Positions 45,498-58,019 of a stretch of DNA of 64,000 nt are shown one piece after another. Positions within the stretch are counted from its first letter, which is position 1; each line of letters starts with the position of its first letter. A program made the translations under genes and the position numbers. Source of the stretch: Adiantum capillus-veneris (taxonomy: Eukaryota > Streptophyta > Polypodiopsida > Polypodiales > Pteridaceae); the NCBI GenBank assembly GCA_014529385.2, contig CM043945.1:94774112-94838111 (forward strand), written 5' to 3'. Below the pieces are notes generated by a model, which ran no database searches, was not told the DNA's origin, and saw only the letters and a program-made list of their open reading frames with translations.

Positions 45498-46785
45498 ATC
45501 TTTTTGCAAAGACCATAAGTGTTTTAGTGTGGGGAGCAAGGATATGGCTATCGTTCTTGCCCCAAGAGAAATGCTCGCAATGAGACTCCTAGAGCTTCCA
45601 CCATCGAAGCTCCAAAAGAGGATGCTCATTGCAAAGGACCACCTCTCTCCTATGCTTGGGGAAAGGTAAGGGAGAATGATGTCTTCAAATCCTCTTGCTT
45701 TTGATAAATCAAAGAAGAGATCAGTTTTTGCGTACATGATTTTTGTCAAAGAGTCCCTAAAAGATCCTAATGTTTCATTAAATGTAAATGGTAGGAATCA
45801 AGAAGAGTTAGACTTGTCTAATTTTCTAAAAGGATTCCAAGATGTGTCATTGATGATATCCATATGGACATACATCCAAAACGAGGGGATAATGACCATC
45901 ACATTGAGCTCCTACCAGGAAGCTCATCACCTAACAAGCTTCCTTATCGAGTTTCACAAGCTCAATAAGAGGAGATCACGAGGCAAGTACAAGAAATGGT
46001 AGACAAAGGGATGGTGAGGCCTAGCTCCTCTCCCTTTTGTTCTCTAGTCCTTTTAGTGCAAAAGAAAGATGGTACATACTGTATGTGTGTGGACTATCGA
46101 GCACTAAATTATATCACTATCAAAAATAGATTTCCCGTGCCTCGGGTAGAAGATCTGTTTGATAAGCTATAAGGCTCTACCTACTTCACTAGGACTGACC
46201 TTAAAAGTGGCTATCATCAAATAAGGATAGTGGATGAAGATATCCTAAAGACCGCGTTTTGTATAATGTTTGGTCTTTATGAATATCTACTCATGCCTTT
46301 TGGCTTGACTAATGCACTGACCACGTTCAATTGATTAATGGAGAAAATCTTTACACCCTACCGCAAATTCACTGGAGTGTTCTTTGATGATGTCATCATC
46401 TACTCCAAGTTCTTGGAGGAACACAAGCAACATCTCTAAGTGATGTTTCAAGCATTGAGGGAGAACAAGCTTCTTCTCAACCAAAAGAAAATCAAAATTT
46501 TCCTTCAAGAGATTCCATATTTAGATCATATTATCTCTCAAGATGGTATCGGAATGGATCCATCAAAATTGGAGGTAATAAAAGCATGGCCTAATCCAAG
46601 GAATCTACATGAGCTAAGAAGCTTTATTGGTATGTGTGCGTACTATAGATGCTTCATAGAAAAATTTTCTCAAATAGCAGGACCATTACATGACTTAACA
46701 AAGAAGAACGTTAAGTATTCATGGACTGCTAAGGAGCAAAATGCTTTTGACAAGCTCAAAGAGAAGCTTACCTCCCAACCAGCTC
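45498..46785 (+). pseudogene. G3 protease remnant and reverse transcriptase
   Basis: The protease is reduced to a few dozen codons around 45660-45760; the DPG motif region is deleted. RT follows: [76 protein letters not shown] (aspartates intact), ELRSFIGMCAYYRCFIEKF and WTAKEQNAFDKL. Stops near 46170, 46332 and 46437. Coding similarity to G2 ends at about 46785. Confidence 0.82.
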
Positions 46786-47643
46786 TATGTACCTATCGCA
46801 CCTCATGCCAATGTAGCTCCCACATCCCCAATTATGCCAAGGGCTCACACTCCACAATGGCATTATCCGAGCTCTTATTGTGGGGCCATACCATTTAGCA
46901 ATAACATGACGTATCCGGCACCAGCTATGCCTAGGGCCACACCTATGAACTTTGGGTGGTATACCACCATACGAGGTATGGGGCCCGAGGGCTACGCGTA
47001 TGCCAAGGCCAAGGCCAACTCCCATCTCACATGTAGTTCCAGGAGCACCTGCACCTACGGCCACTGGCCCTACTTATTTAGGAGATTTGGCAGCATTTGC
47101 TCAAACCATCGATCGATCTATTGCTGAGAATATGCGTAACAGGCCTGATAGAGAGCCTAGAAGTAAGGCAATACAAATAGCCAAGCTCACACAAAAATTT
47201 AGTGGAGACGGGGATGTGAGAAAGCATATCGAAGTGTTTGAACAAATATGTGATTCTCTAGGAGAACAAAATGACGTGCATAAGAGTAATGCTTTAAGCC
47301 TAACCTTAAGTGGGAAGGCTGGGGATAGGTATAGAACCCTGAGGGTGGAAGAAAAAAATATTTACCCTACTCTTAGGAGACACTTCTTGAAAGAATACAT
47401 ATGAGAGGGAGTGCTTTGGGATGTAGCCTCTTAGCTCCAGAAAGCCCAACGAGAGGAAGGAGAGTCGATGAGAGACTTTATTACTCACTTGAAGCATTTG
47501 ACTTCTCGTTGTAATCCAAATAAGCGCTTCATTTGCTTGATAGATTCATTAAAGGATTACGACATGAGGATATCTACAACGGCCTAGTCATTAGAGGTAT
47601 CACCACTTGGGAAGTAGTCCACCAATGCAATCCAATTGGAGGA
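46786..47643 (+). pseudogene. gag: T1 gag capsid part
   Basis: Pro-rich N-terminus (APTSPIMPRAHTP, PRPRPTPISHVVPGAPAP) crossing a frameshift near 46950. Then comes the capsid pattern KLTQKFSGDGDVRKHIEVFEQ (shown in part), SLTLSGKAGDRYRTL, NIYPTLRRHFLKEYI. A stop at 47402 interrupts, after which ESMRDFITHLKHLTSRC continues. It differs from G1 and G2 gag. Confidence 0.7.
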
Positions 47644-48922
47644 TAATTTAATGATTCAATGAAAAAGAGTGTCTGTTGAGCCTAAGTTTACTAGCTCGCA
47701 AGTATCCGAGCATCAGTCAATGACCCCAAAGCCTATTGCTAAGGAGCCAAAGATATCTGAGATGGCTTTAGAAGATCTCACCAAGGCCATTCAAGAGAGT
47801 CTTAGAGACAATCGTGCTCCGCAAAACAATCATATGTATCCAAGAAGGGAGCAAATGGTGCTCAGTACGCTATGGTCCACATAGTACCAATGAATGCCCT
47901 ACTTTTAGAGTAAAATTCAATGGTAATTGCAATGCCTATGGGAGGTATGGTCATCAAGCTAAGGATTGCATAGTATTTAAGCGCGTGATGGCCAATAGAC
48001 CAACCTTAGCATGGACAGACACACCTCGAGTGCCTGCATTGATGCCGGCTCCACCTCTTGAACAAAAGTCACAACACATGGTCCCTAGGGCCCAAAATGT
48101 TTTTCAAACAACACCCTTACCACTTCCAGTGCTAGGACCGCAACCACCACATTCGAGAATCACTTTTGTGAATCAAGTGGGTTGTGAGTCATCTATTGCT
48201 TGTTTGGAAGGCTGTGAGGAAGGTATAGACCCTGATATTGCCTATGGGATTGATGCGCTTGAAGAAAGTCCACAATACTACATGGAGGACTATCGGGGAC
48301 AAGTCAAACCTGTCTATCAAGTAGCTGCTCTTGCTGCAAGAGGCCAAAATATCAATTGCACTACCAAGAGACCACCTCTTGAATGCTATGAGTGTGGAGG
48401 TTCACATCGTGTGGCCAAGTGTCCTATTAGGCTACAAAGAACGCCACACTAATGAAAACCAATCAAGCGAGCATGTCTACAATGTCGATACTCATGTGTA
48501 ATCGATGTGGCATAGATCATTTGATTGCCCAATGTCTGAATAATCCAAATGCACCAAAGATCACGCCATTAAACTTGATTGAGGTTACTGAGGAGCCATC
48601 ACAAAGTACACCTGTGGTACCAATAAATGTACTAACACGATCGATGCTCCAAAAACAAAATTATATTCTTGAAGAAAGAGACACGACGTCAATTGCCCAA
48701 TCTCAGAAGAAAACACAAAGGAAGAGATCGCAAAAAGCAACGAAGTCAGACCCCAATTCAAAGACCAACATAAGGACTGGTGATGACCCTATATATATGA
48801 ACGACGCTGAAGAGGATTCTGATTCAAGTGAAACCATGGAGACCAAAATGACCATTAAGAAAGAAATCAAGAAGGAAGATCATCACGAGCCACAATGGCC
48901 AGGATCCAAGAAGAAGATATGA
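47644..48922 (+). pseudogene. T1 nucleocapsid with multiple knuckles
   Basis: Four knuckle-like motifs in about 680 bases. At 47859-47897, CSVRYGPHSTNEC has arginine at the second cysteine. At about 47928-47969, CNAYGRYGHQAKDC has tyrosine at the second cysteine. At 48384-48422, CYECGGSHRVAKC is intact CX2CX3HX4C. At 48497-48535, CNRCGIDHLIAQC is intact CX2CX3HX4C. A stop and frame change lie between the third and fourth. A Lys/Ser/Asp-rich spacer follows. These would bind nucleic acid. Confidence 0.7.
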
Positions 48923-49147
48923 ACTTATCCAAACCCTACAGAGGAGATCGAGCGGGTCAAGCAATTATGGATTTTGGTGGAAGATACCCAAAGGGATCTA
49001 GAACCAGCAGCTAGGTAGATCCAGATTACAGACACATTGTTCCCTACGTAACAACAACCTCACAAAGTCCATAGACCCCTAGCCATACCTAGTGTCATCC
49101 AAGAAGAAATTGACTTAAAGTCATGGGAAAGTGGGCATACTCACTCC

Positions 49148-50217
49148 TTGTTGGAAAGAATGTTTACAGAGGGACTACCTGAACCTGAAGAAATGGAGAT
49201 CCCATTTTCCCCACGTCAAGGGACTGAAGCCCAAAAGGTGTCGTTAAATATTGCCAAATTGATGGATTTCATGGATTCAGAAGTTAGAAGCACCATCATA
49301 TCCAAACTATATGGAGATCCTGAGCTATTCTTAGCTCTTTGAGCTTTCCTCAATGGAGAACGGAAGGTTGGGCTACCACAATTTGCATAGATGGATGGAG
49401 CTAGGGAGATGCCAATAGAGGAGGAACACTTAGATCCACAACCCAACCTAGATAAGAACCCTATTGCAGAAATACATGTTAACAAGTTGGGACAATACTT
49501 TGAGGGCAATAAATCCAATGCGATTATACCAACCACTACCAAGGGATTAACTGTGAGAGAATCCTTGATGGTGGCGCTGGGGTTAGCATCGTGACTAAAA
49601 ATTGATTGGAAACTATGGGAAGACCTCACCTTGGGACCACAACCATAGTAGTAAAGATGGCCAATGGGTCTATTGTTAAACCTATTGGGATGCTAGAAGA
49701 TCTCAAGATCAAGGTCTTTGGACATAAAATAAGAAATACCTTCATTGTTATGGATTTCTCCAAGCACACTATGGCATTTGAGATGATCTTAGGATGTCCT
49801 TTCATGAGGGAAGCAAAAATGGTGCATGACTGGTCTAAAAACCATGTCTACTTGTAGTTCCAAGATTCTGTCATTCGAGTGGATCTTGTAATTGGTCAAG
49901 CATATCCTCTAAGAAACAGGTTTACAATTGATCATAGATCTGACACCACAGTTTACTCGGCCCCATTGCAGTATTGTTACACATGTGAAGTGGACACTGA
50001 TGTTGGGGAAGATTCTCCTTATATGGATGTACTACTTGGGATGATTGAGTCGGACAATGTGGATTGGGTCCACTTAGCAGCAACCACAGACACTTGGGGA
50101 AACAGGGGGACGACCTGGGTAACACCTGAGGGGGATGAAATGCCACCACTCGTACCCTTAAATATGCTAGAAACAATGCATATAGCTTTTGATGACCTAC
50201 AAAAGATGAAGGTTTGA
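49148..50217 (+). pseudogene. T1 protease region and following frame
   Basis: An aspartic-protease motif DGGAGVSIVTKN lies at about 49568-49603, between frames that otherwise run 49391-49594 and 49606-49857. MANGSIVKPIG, FIVMDFSKHTMAFEMILGCPF and a VYL end follow, which fits a retropepsin flap and C-terminus. The frame 49879-50217 (YTCEVDTDVGEDSPYMDVLLG...) has no recognised family. Confidence 0.6.
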
Positions 50218-50839
50218 CTGGCATTGGAACCAGTAGCGTCTCACAAGACTATAGCCCACACAATTTGGGATCAGAATCATCAATTAAATTTGACTTTGAG
50301 GATGAAGAATTTAAGTTAAATCTTAGTGCAAATGTGGGGACAAACCATTCAGGGCCCAGTGGTACCTAGATGACAATCTATCCAAGGGAGGAGAACACAC
50401 AAGTAGCGATTCATCTAGTGACTCTTCATTAGAGATCGGCTGTTATCAAAAATTAGATAAGAAGAGTAAGGGATATAAGAGGCGACGATATCAAGCAAAT
50501 GTGTGTGCTAGAATAAATGAAAAGAAATATACCACAAAATGGCTTAATTATATGGGGGCATGTGATGCTCATTGGAAGTTGGTAGATAATTGGGGTGAAT
50601 ACCTTCAAAGCGTTATGTGTAGTCCACAACCAATTGACATTGCACAACTAGAGGCTATAGAGAAGCCAAAGTTGAGATGTACCATAAGGAGACGACAAAA
50701 TCGAGAGTTAGCTCAACAACAAAAGGAATCAAAAGTGAAATCACAATCCACACAACAACAGGACCCCACATACTTACACCCTGCAGACCTGAACATTTCA
50801 AATCCTACACCACATAGGAACGTATACTTATGTGTTTAC
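50218..50839 (+). pseudogene. T1 unrecognised downstream coding-like segment
   Basis: The frame 50501-50887 is open (NEKKYTTKWLNYMGACDAHW, NWGEYLQSVM, then a basic Gln-rich end with RRRQNRELAQQQK). I do not recognise it. It contains no RT, RNase H or integrase motif. The last codons run into G4 leader sequence, so the C-terminus is not genuine. Residual polyprotein sequence is the simplest reading. Confidence 0.4.
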
Positions 50840-51356
50840 TTAGTGTATTCTTTGGCAATTCAAAACCTTAGTTGCTACTCCTCTTAGCCTTTGAAAATAA
50901 GCACTTAAGTAGCTACAGCCACAGCTCAAATTGGTTAATTATAAAGAGTAGTGGAGTGGGTCTACATAGCAAAAGTGCCGAGGGATAGCTCCTTTCAGAC
51001 TTTAAATGGCTCAATAATGGTAAAGCCGTAGGCAAGTTTAAAAATACCCCATTATTAAGACCAAAGCTCCCTAAGGTGTGCACCATATCCCACATAGTGG
51101 TCTCAACAAAACGATAATAGATTCCAGTCCCACTTACCCTAATATAATTAACAAAATCAACCATCAATAGGCTACTTAATGACCTCTCTTCTTAAGCAAG
51201 AAAAGAGAAACCAAATGCTCTGATATGAATGTAATGGGATGGCCTATGAACTTTAAGAATAGAGGAATTTAAGACAATGAAAGTGAGCATTTTTGTGATG
51301 GTAGCAACATAAACATAGTACTTAATTAACTTGGCATGAACAATACTTTTGCGCGT

Positions 51357-51410
<54 letters not shown>

Positions 51411-52762
51411 GAGAACATGACAAAAGTTGAGGACCGAATTTACTTGGAGCGGGTCCCCCCTCCAAAAAGGCGTTTGTATTATACATTCTCCCATCAAGAG
51501 AGACTTGGTACAATACAATCTTTGTGTTCCTTGTGACCTTGGTGATGCTATGAAGATGGAAAGCTTCATGCATTACGAGTATAACATAAACTATCACAAG
51601 CCTCAGTCCCAAGGCCTCAAACACCTTCGAAGGTGGAGAGAGCTAGTGAGGAATGAGGGTAGGGAAGAGGAAGAAGAATCATTCATAGGAGAAAGAAATA
51701 GTTCCTCACTTATTATCACTCTTCTTGCTTAGCATATCATAATAGCATAGTAATGAAGATAAAGCATTGAAGCATGGCTCTTGGTTGGATTTGCATTCCA
51801 TAGCCAAGATTGTTGGTGTAGGCTCTCAACTTCTCAACAAGCTTGTAGAAGGAGATGGAGCTCTTGCACTTTGCACTCCACACAATGATAGAATGTGTGT
51901 GTGTGTGGGAGCATATACCCCCTCTCATGCTTGGTCCATCTCTCTCTCTCTCTCTCTCTCTCTCGTATTATTTAATTATATAATTTGGACATGTGTCCTC
52001 TTTTTCCTCTTTGAGAGGAAGAACTTAATTATTTATTTTTATGCATCTATATTCTCATTGGACCCCTTTAAAGCCTATCCAATAGGATTCAAGCACATCA
52101 TGAGGGCCACATGTGGAGGATCATTTGAACATGTGTCTTTTATACTTATTAAGTCATTTGGTTTGAATTGAATACTTCAAGCACTTAGTCAATCAAGCAT
52201 GGAAACGTTTTATGCCTCTTGAGAGTTTATCTTTGAATTGAACACTTCAAGAACTTTAGTCATTTAAGCATGTGAGAAGCACCTCAAGCTTTTGGGCAAA
52301 GTTTCCACAAACACTTAGCAAGCCGACAAGCACCTCATGCTTGGGTAGAATTTTCACCTCAAGGTCAGCCCTAGCTTGCCTAAGGTCAAAGGACTTTTTA
52401 GCACTAACTTTTGGAGGTCTTTAATGAAGCTAACCCTAAGGTCTTTTAAGCTCCATTAGATGCACGTTTTTCTTTGATAGACTACCTCCTTTTGGACCCC
52501 TATTGAGATGTAACCATCTCTCCTCTTAGTCCCTTGTTGAGGTAAATCTAGAAGCACTTATTGCACATTGCTCTTCGGTAGACCGTCTCCTTTTGGACCC
52601 CTATTGAGATGCAACCATTTCTCCTTTTGGTCCCCTATTGAGATAGGTCTAGAAGCACATATCTATATCCTAACTCTTGTTACCCTTTTATCTTCCCATA
52701 TTAAATTATCAGTTTAATATGAAAAAATCATTTGATAAAGTTAGATATTATATTTTATGACA
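50840..52762 (-). mobile_element. G4: LTR and leader of a G2-family chromovirus
   Basis: Minus-strand LTR at 51230-52762 (plus strand TGTAATGGGATGGCC to TTTTATGACA, 1,533 bp, intact TG..CA), with a leader to about 50840. It is truncated just before where gag would start. The primer site is altered (CATATCAGAGC). AG tract at 51366-51405, preceded by GCGCGTGCGCGCGCG. LTR details are closer to G2 than to G3. Confidence 0.85.
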
Positions 52763-53690
52763 TGTGGCATTGGAGATGGAAACTATGTATGCATAATGAC
52801 ACCAAGTTTATGCTTTGAGGTGTTAGACATGTGCCAAAGATGTCTAAAAGTTTGGTGTGAGCCGGTCAACTTGATACCTTGGTTTACACTATTGTCTTTG
52901 GAAATGGATCTTGGATGATTCACAAAGGGAAGTTGGTTATCTTGAAAGGCCAAAAGTTTGGCTCATTGTATTCTTTGTATGTCTCTTCTATGAAAAAGAA
53001 TCCCAGCTATGTTGTCGAGTTGCCTTCTATTGAGTTGTGGCATAACCGAATGAAGCAACTTCAACATTTGGGATACTTACATGTGTTAAGTTATTTTGAT
53101 TTTAGTTTGTGTGAGCATCGTACATATGGTAAGCAAACTGAGTTTGCTTCTTTGCCATTGAATAAAGTGTTAGGGAACCCACTAGACTCGGTACATAGTG
53201 ATCTCTGTGGGCCATGCCGCATAAGTCTCTCAAGAGACACTATACTTCCTAATATTCATAGATGACTCTACTAGGAAGGTGTGGGTCTACCTCTTGAAAT
53301 GGAAAGACGAAGTCTTTGCTACTTTCCAAAAATTTCTTGCGTTGGTTGAGAACCAGTCATGCAAGAAGCTTAAGGCTTTGCGCACTAACAATGGGGGAGA
53401 ATGCATCTCCATAGAGCTTGATCTATGTAGCAAATGAGGCACTAGGCAACAATACATTGTACCATACACACCTACTCAGAATGGTGTAGCAAAGCGTATG
53501 AAAAGAATTATGTAGGAGAGAGTCATAGCAATGCCATTTATGGCTAACTTACCGCAACAAAATTTTGGAGAGAGGCTATTCTGATAGTGGTTTACATTAT
53601 CAATAATTTACCTAGCATGCCACTAAATTATAAGATTCTAGAGGAGATGTGGATTGGCAAGAAGCCAAAAAGGAATGTAAATAGTGCTGA
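52763..53690 (+). pseudogene. C2 right part: copia protease end, pre-integrase and integrase
   Basis: Plus strand. The protease C-terminus (HVPKMSKSLV, QLDTLVYTIVFGNGSWMI) leads to the GAG-pre-integrase motif LWHNRMKQLQHLGYL...CEHRTYGKQ and the integrase start PLDSVHSDLCGPC. After a frameshift near 53240 come [29 protein letters not shown] (second catalytic Asp changed to Asn) and PTQNGVAKRMKR (catalytic Glu changed to Lys). It fades at WIGKKPKR near 53675. It was inactive before or after fragmentation. See 39805-41666 for the complementary half. Confidence 0.8.
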
Positions 53691-56600
53691 AAGGAACTAA
53701 ATACTTTCAGTTGCAATCGTGTGCAAGCCTTGTTGAAACGTCTGAACCATAATAGAAGGTGAAACATTGATCACTTCTAGGTACAAACAGTGAAACTTTT
53801 TCATTAACACCTTAGAGCTCTGCTATATGTATAAACAACCATCTGTAATGTTGTTTAGCAGTACTTGTTCATGAACAAGTCATTCTAAGTATCTGACAAT
53901 TTTTGGCCATGAAATTGCTCCTGATACGTCGTGCTAAAAAATGGTCTAGAAAACAGATGTGCCAGCACCTAGGGGCTTTATCGTGACACATATTTGAAAT
54001 AGTGGGTGCCAGTGTCAGTCCCAGAGATTCATATTCACCATATGTGGAATATGTCCCAACTAAGGATGTCTGAAAAAAGAACATCCTACAAGTACAAGAT
54101 GTACTTGTGTGTGGAGGTAACTCTAAACACTCTACGACAAGAGTGAGAGGGACCCTCATTCATTGCTCCACACTGGCTAAACCGAACTCTTTGAGTCCCT
54201 AGTCCATGTTGTATCCCATGTGACAACATGTGCCAAATTGAATCCTACAAGTGGATTCATAACATCATAATGTACATTGGACACTACGGCCCAAAATACT
54301 TGTTTCGACATGCCCTTGGCATGGCCCTAAAATATTCAAGCGTATTTAAACGACTTGAAAAAACCAAGCAATGCATACTAAAAACTAGAATAACACCAAA
54401 TCAATAGATGCGTACCTGGAGATTGAACTGAATGTTCACTTACCCGTATTCAAATACAGAGGAACACATTGTCCATGTGTGAAAAAACAAGCAACATTGC
54501 ACTAGAAACCCTGGGTGTTGCCTTTGCAATCCAAACCCTTCGATTAGAATCTACATAGTCAAACCCTTTGGTAAGACCCTATGTAGAAACTGCTCGATTA
54601 GCAGGTAACGATAACCAACATAGTCAACCGTGTACAGAATGATTGGAATCAACTTGAGAAGGTGAATTTTTCTGCTATCGCGTGGTATAGTGTGGACTTC
54701 TTTCCTTGAAAGTATAACAAGAATAGGTCAACTGTGATCCTCCATGACTGTGGGATGATTTAGTAAGCACCCGTGGGGCTTACCCCAAAACAATGCGTCC
54801 ATAGATACTCGTAGTGCTATAGAGAGAGAGAACAAGAGCATGAGGATACCCATGCGTGTAAAGCCTAGCTTGTATGGACAGCCATGCTGTCTCAATTGAT
54901 TGCTGCATCGATACTTCCTTGTAGAGATGAGCTGCTATGAGTTGAAGATTATAAAAAACTCAACTTGAGTGTCGCACTGAAAACATGTAGTGCAAACATG
55001 ACACCCTAGACATTCTTAATGACAAGACTCTTGCTTGTCCAGTGATGTCAATGTGTACTTCCCAAGGTGCATCTGTTTGATCTTGAGAACAATCACCCAG
55101 AGAATGCCAATAGTTAGGTCTTACCTTTGCTGGCATGACAATGGCTCTTAGCCAATGTGGCTCATAGCCATTATGCAAATTGTTTTTAGTGAACGAACCG
55201 ATACAGACTAATTTGAGTAGCATCTTAGGCACGTGTTAGCTGAGAGGTAGAGCACCTTGGCTCAGGCTGACTCACGAGCAAAACATGTATCAAAAGCTTC
55301 TTAGGCGATTTGCATTATTCTCATAAAGAGAGAGAGAAAGAGAGAGAGAACACGAGCATGCTGGGCTGAGGAACTTTCCTTAAGTTTTTAGAGGGTGTAC
55401 GCAAGCTATATGCTCTCACGCATCTTATGTCTAAATTGCAGCTGATCGTATAAGCATTCCACAGTTTTCAGGTCTGACTCTCTCATCGAGAGAGGTAACA
55501 AAAAAAAAGAAAACTCATTCCGACTCGCCTACCATGCACGGGTCGTGATTGTATGAGGACGACTTAGCATCGGCACTTTGCCTGTAAAGTAAGTCCTACA
55601 GTTAGGTTCCTTTTAGTGTTGTTGTGTTTTGATAGCAAATAACAATCATCTTAAACAATCCCTTTTTTAGTCTGTCCGTGACAGAGTTGCAAGTGTGATA
55701 GCGGAAGCGTAATTCATGAGGCGGTAGAATTGAATCCACCTAAGTAGCATGCCTTGCATCCAGTATGGTAAGCCCTTGCCGAGAGTGATGGCCTCAACCG
55801 TGAGAACCAAAACCATGAGTGCCTTGCATAGTTTAGACTGGTAGGGATTCTAATATTCCCTATTTTGCCAGTTCCCCGAAGCCTTGCTTCATATGAAATT
55901 GCCAAAGCACTTTGCTTTGCACAATGCGAGTAATTTGCCAAGTAAGGTTAAAACAGGAAAAAACAAGAAAAAATTAAACTTGGCTAACATGGTCGTTGTT
56001 GCTGCAACCAATTGTCATGAAATTTGGAAGGAAAAACACGTTCCAAAATGGCTTATAGCCATATCTGCACAGACGCCATCGTATATGCTATACACCTGTT
56101 TGATACATAATGAAATAACCTGCAATATGAATTAACCTGCAAACACATTTCCTATTTCTTCCCAATTTCGTATGGTCATACCATATGCCAAACATGCGAA
56201 GTCTCAATACAAAATTGAGCAATTATGAAAGCCGTGCTTCACATAAATACTTCTATGCTCATAGCGAACAGATATTCTTGCCAATTTATATAGCAAAAGA
56301 AATCAACCTTGTCGAGCATTTACTGATAATCGACCTTGTTGAATTGGCCCCACGTACTGAAAATCAGAAAAACTTGCAAAATATGTATTGTGTACCTGAT
56401 TGGCTTGATTACGTTGTCCTTGATATATACATAAATATTGTCCTTGACATATATGTAGATGTGGAGCCCTCCTTCTGGAATCCTTGCTTCACATAGTCAG
56501 AGACCATGCCTGCCTTGCCCGTACTCGCTAGGTAACTTTGCCTTGTTGGAGCCTTGTTTCGTTGTGAAAACATGATGGAAGCACCATCGTGCAACTTATG

Positions 56601-58019
56601 ACGGTTGTATACCGAAAGTAATTCCCACCAATTTGTTGCTTTGTCGAGCAAAATGCCGTACCCAAGGCATATAAACATTTACCTTAGTGGCACAAAGAAA
56701 GCGTAAACGGAAAAAAATTAGTCGGCCATGCCAACATCTGTACCATACCCATTGCAGACGTGGCCTGTACTCTCCTGAATGCAATTGGATGACAGTACCA
56801 ATTGGTTGCAACCTCGCGATCGTTGACCATTCATTAATCATTCGTGCATGTTTTGCCTGAAAACTTTAGTCAAATACAAAAATTGTAAACCTTATTGAGA
56901 TGCGTACCTCCCTTGCATGTCAAATTTATGCAGTGGCATTTGGACGAATCTTCCAATCCTATGACAAGCTGGTCGCTTTCATGATCGATGTACTTTGCAT
57001 GCCTTGCATGTTTCTTGCCTCTTGCGGAGTGTTGTGGGAAAGGCGTCAGTGCGTCTACTGCCTTGCATTCGATCAATTGCTCCCTCGTTTGCTCACCCCC
57101 CATACGGTGGCTTGGTATGGTGCCGTGCACGGAGAGCTGTAGATGTAGGATGCATCGCCAAGGCTAATTAGCCTTGCTAATTACGTCGATTTTCCAAGTA
57201 AAAAATGATCCAAAATTTCAGTCGTGCAGGTACTTGATTTGAACACGTTGTAGCCGAATCGAGTGTGAGTGGTATTGCTTTCGACTGCAATCAATTTGAG
57301 AACTACTGTCGCCAATGAATCCGCTTATGAACCTTTATCGACTTGCTGAATTTCTGCAACCAGCCCTCAGGGAATTTGTGTATTGCCGTGTACTTGCCGC
57401 CTGTCTCGATTCCACTCGGATATGTGCTCACTAAATCCCGAGAGTTTGTTGCTCGTTGCGGGGGTATGTATCACCCCTAATCTTAATTTAAAGTCCTAAG
57501 GCCTTTGGCCTTAAGCGTTTATGTGTGAACACTGAGCTTTAAAACTCCATCGCCTTGAGCAGGCAGCACGCAGAGGCTTGGGAAGATGAGGGCGTACGAT
57601 GTGTTGCTAGGCGGGCTTCGGCCCTGTGTCAAGAAACGACCAGCATCCCGACTCACATCTGTTGAACTCGAGTGCATGCAATTTGGTGCTCCTGCACCCG
57701 GCGGCTCTCCTTGCCAAGCCCGCTTGCCCACGGTGGTTCCTCCTCGTCGTTTCTCTTAGCAAGGGGTGATCTCTACAGTTTTCGACCACGACATGCAATG
57801 ATGCAAGGCTTTGTGTGGCTAAAAAGCACCACGCCTTCCCCTTTCCCCAAAATAAGAACTTAGCTCTCATACCAGTGTAAGACAAGGGGAACTAGAACCT
57901 ATGAGTCCACACACCCAACCACCCACTATATAGCATGTCCCCTGGCCCTTTTCTCTATTTGGACTCCCTTTCCACACTGCCTAGCCCGGCCTTGCCCTTG
58001 TCTTGTCCGGCCTTGCCGG
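53691..58019. other. Unrecognised 4.3-kb segment
   Basis: No supported gene or transposon domain. Notable points are nine copies of GCCTTGC between 55751 and 58016, an 18-bp perfect palindrome at 57159-57176, and a hairpin TAAGGCC-TTT-GGCCTTA near 57498-57514. The open frames (54960-55232, 56900-57142 and 57607-57885) lack recognisable domains and codon structure. If the N3 reading is right, the N3 3' LTR and the C2 junction should lie here, but I could not find them. Confidence 0.4.

Larger units (their letters stand above)
41753..46785 (+). mobile_element. G3 part 1: chromovirus 5' LTR to RT
   Basis: Same family as G2, plus strand: LTR (41753-43825), primer site, leader, gag, damaged protease and RT. 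It stops inside the RT-RNase H connection (KLKEKLTSQPAL), after which an unrelated gag region begins. The remainder, from RNase H to the 3' LTR, lies on the minus strand at 62419-59696. The flanking TATAC at 41748-41752 recurs inverted at 59691-59695. Confidence 0.88.
46786..50839 (+). mobile_element. T1: orphan gag-protease region of a second gypsy-like type
   Basis: Plus strand, bounded by truncated G3 on the left and truncated G4 on the right; no LTRs of its own seen. A Pro-rich start, a capsid-like domain, up to four CCHC-type knuckles and a DGGAGV protease motif are followed by about 1.2 kb of coding-like sequence with no RT. The DGGAGV form is seen in non-chromovirus gypsy groups such as Tat-like elements, so the class is an inference. 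Confidence 0.65.

Noticed and set aside
41753-52762. Reading G3 (41753-46785) and G4 (50840-52762) as one element with inverted LTRs
   Set aside because: G3 pairs better with 59696-62419: matching target duplication, complementary coding and shared LTR variants. G4 has its own leader and no matching duplication.
53666-53670. CAAAA as the target-duplication partner of TTTTG at 41662-41666 for N3
   Set aside because: It has the right inverted sequence, but no N-family LTR end follows it, so the match may be chance.
55222-55293. tRNA-like A box (TTAGCTGAGAGGTAGAGCA)
   Set aside because: No matching B box (GGTTCGA type) or acceptor stem pairing follows, so neither a tRNA nor a SINE head can be supported.
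56900-57142. 80-codon Cys-rich frame as a small secreted peptide gene
   Set aside because: No convincing signal peptide or regular cysteine spacing; it lies in a segment with no other coding sign.
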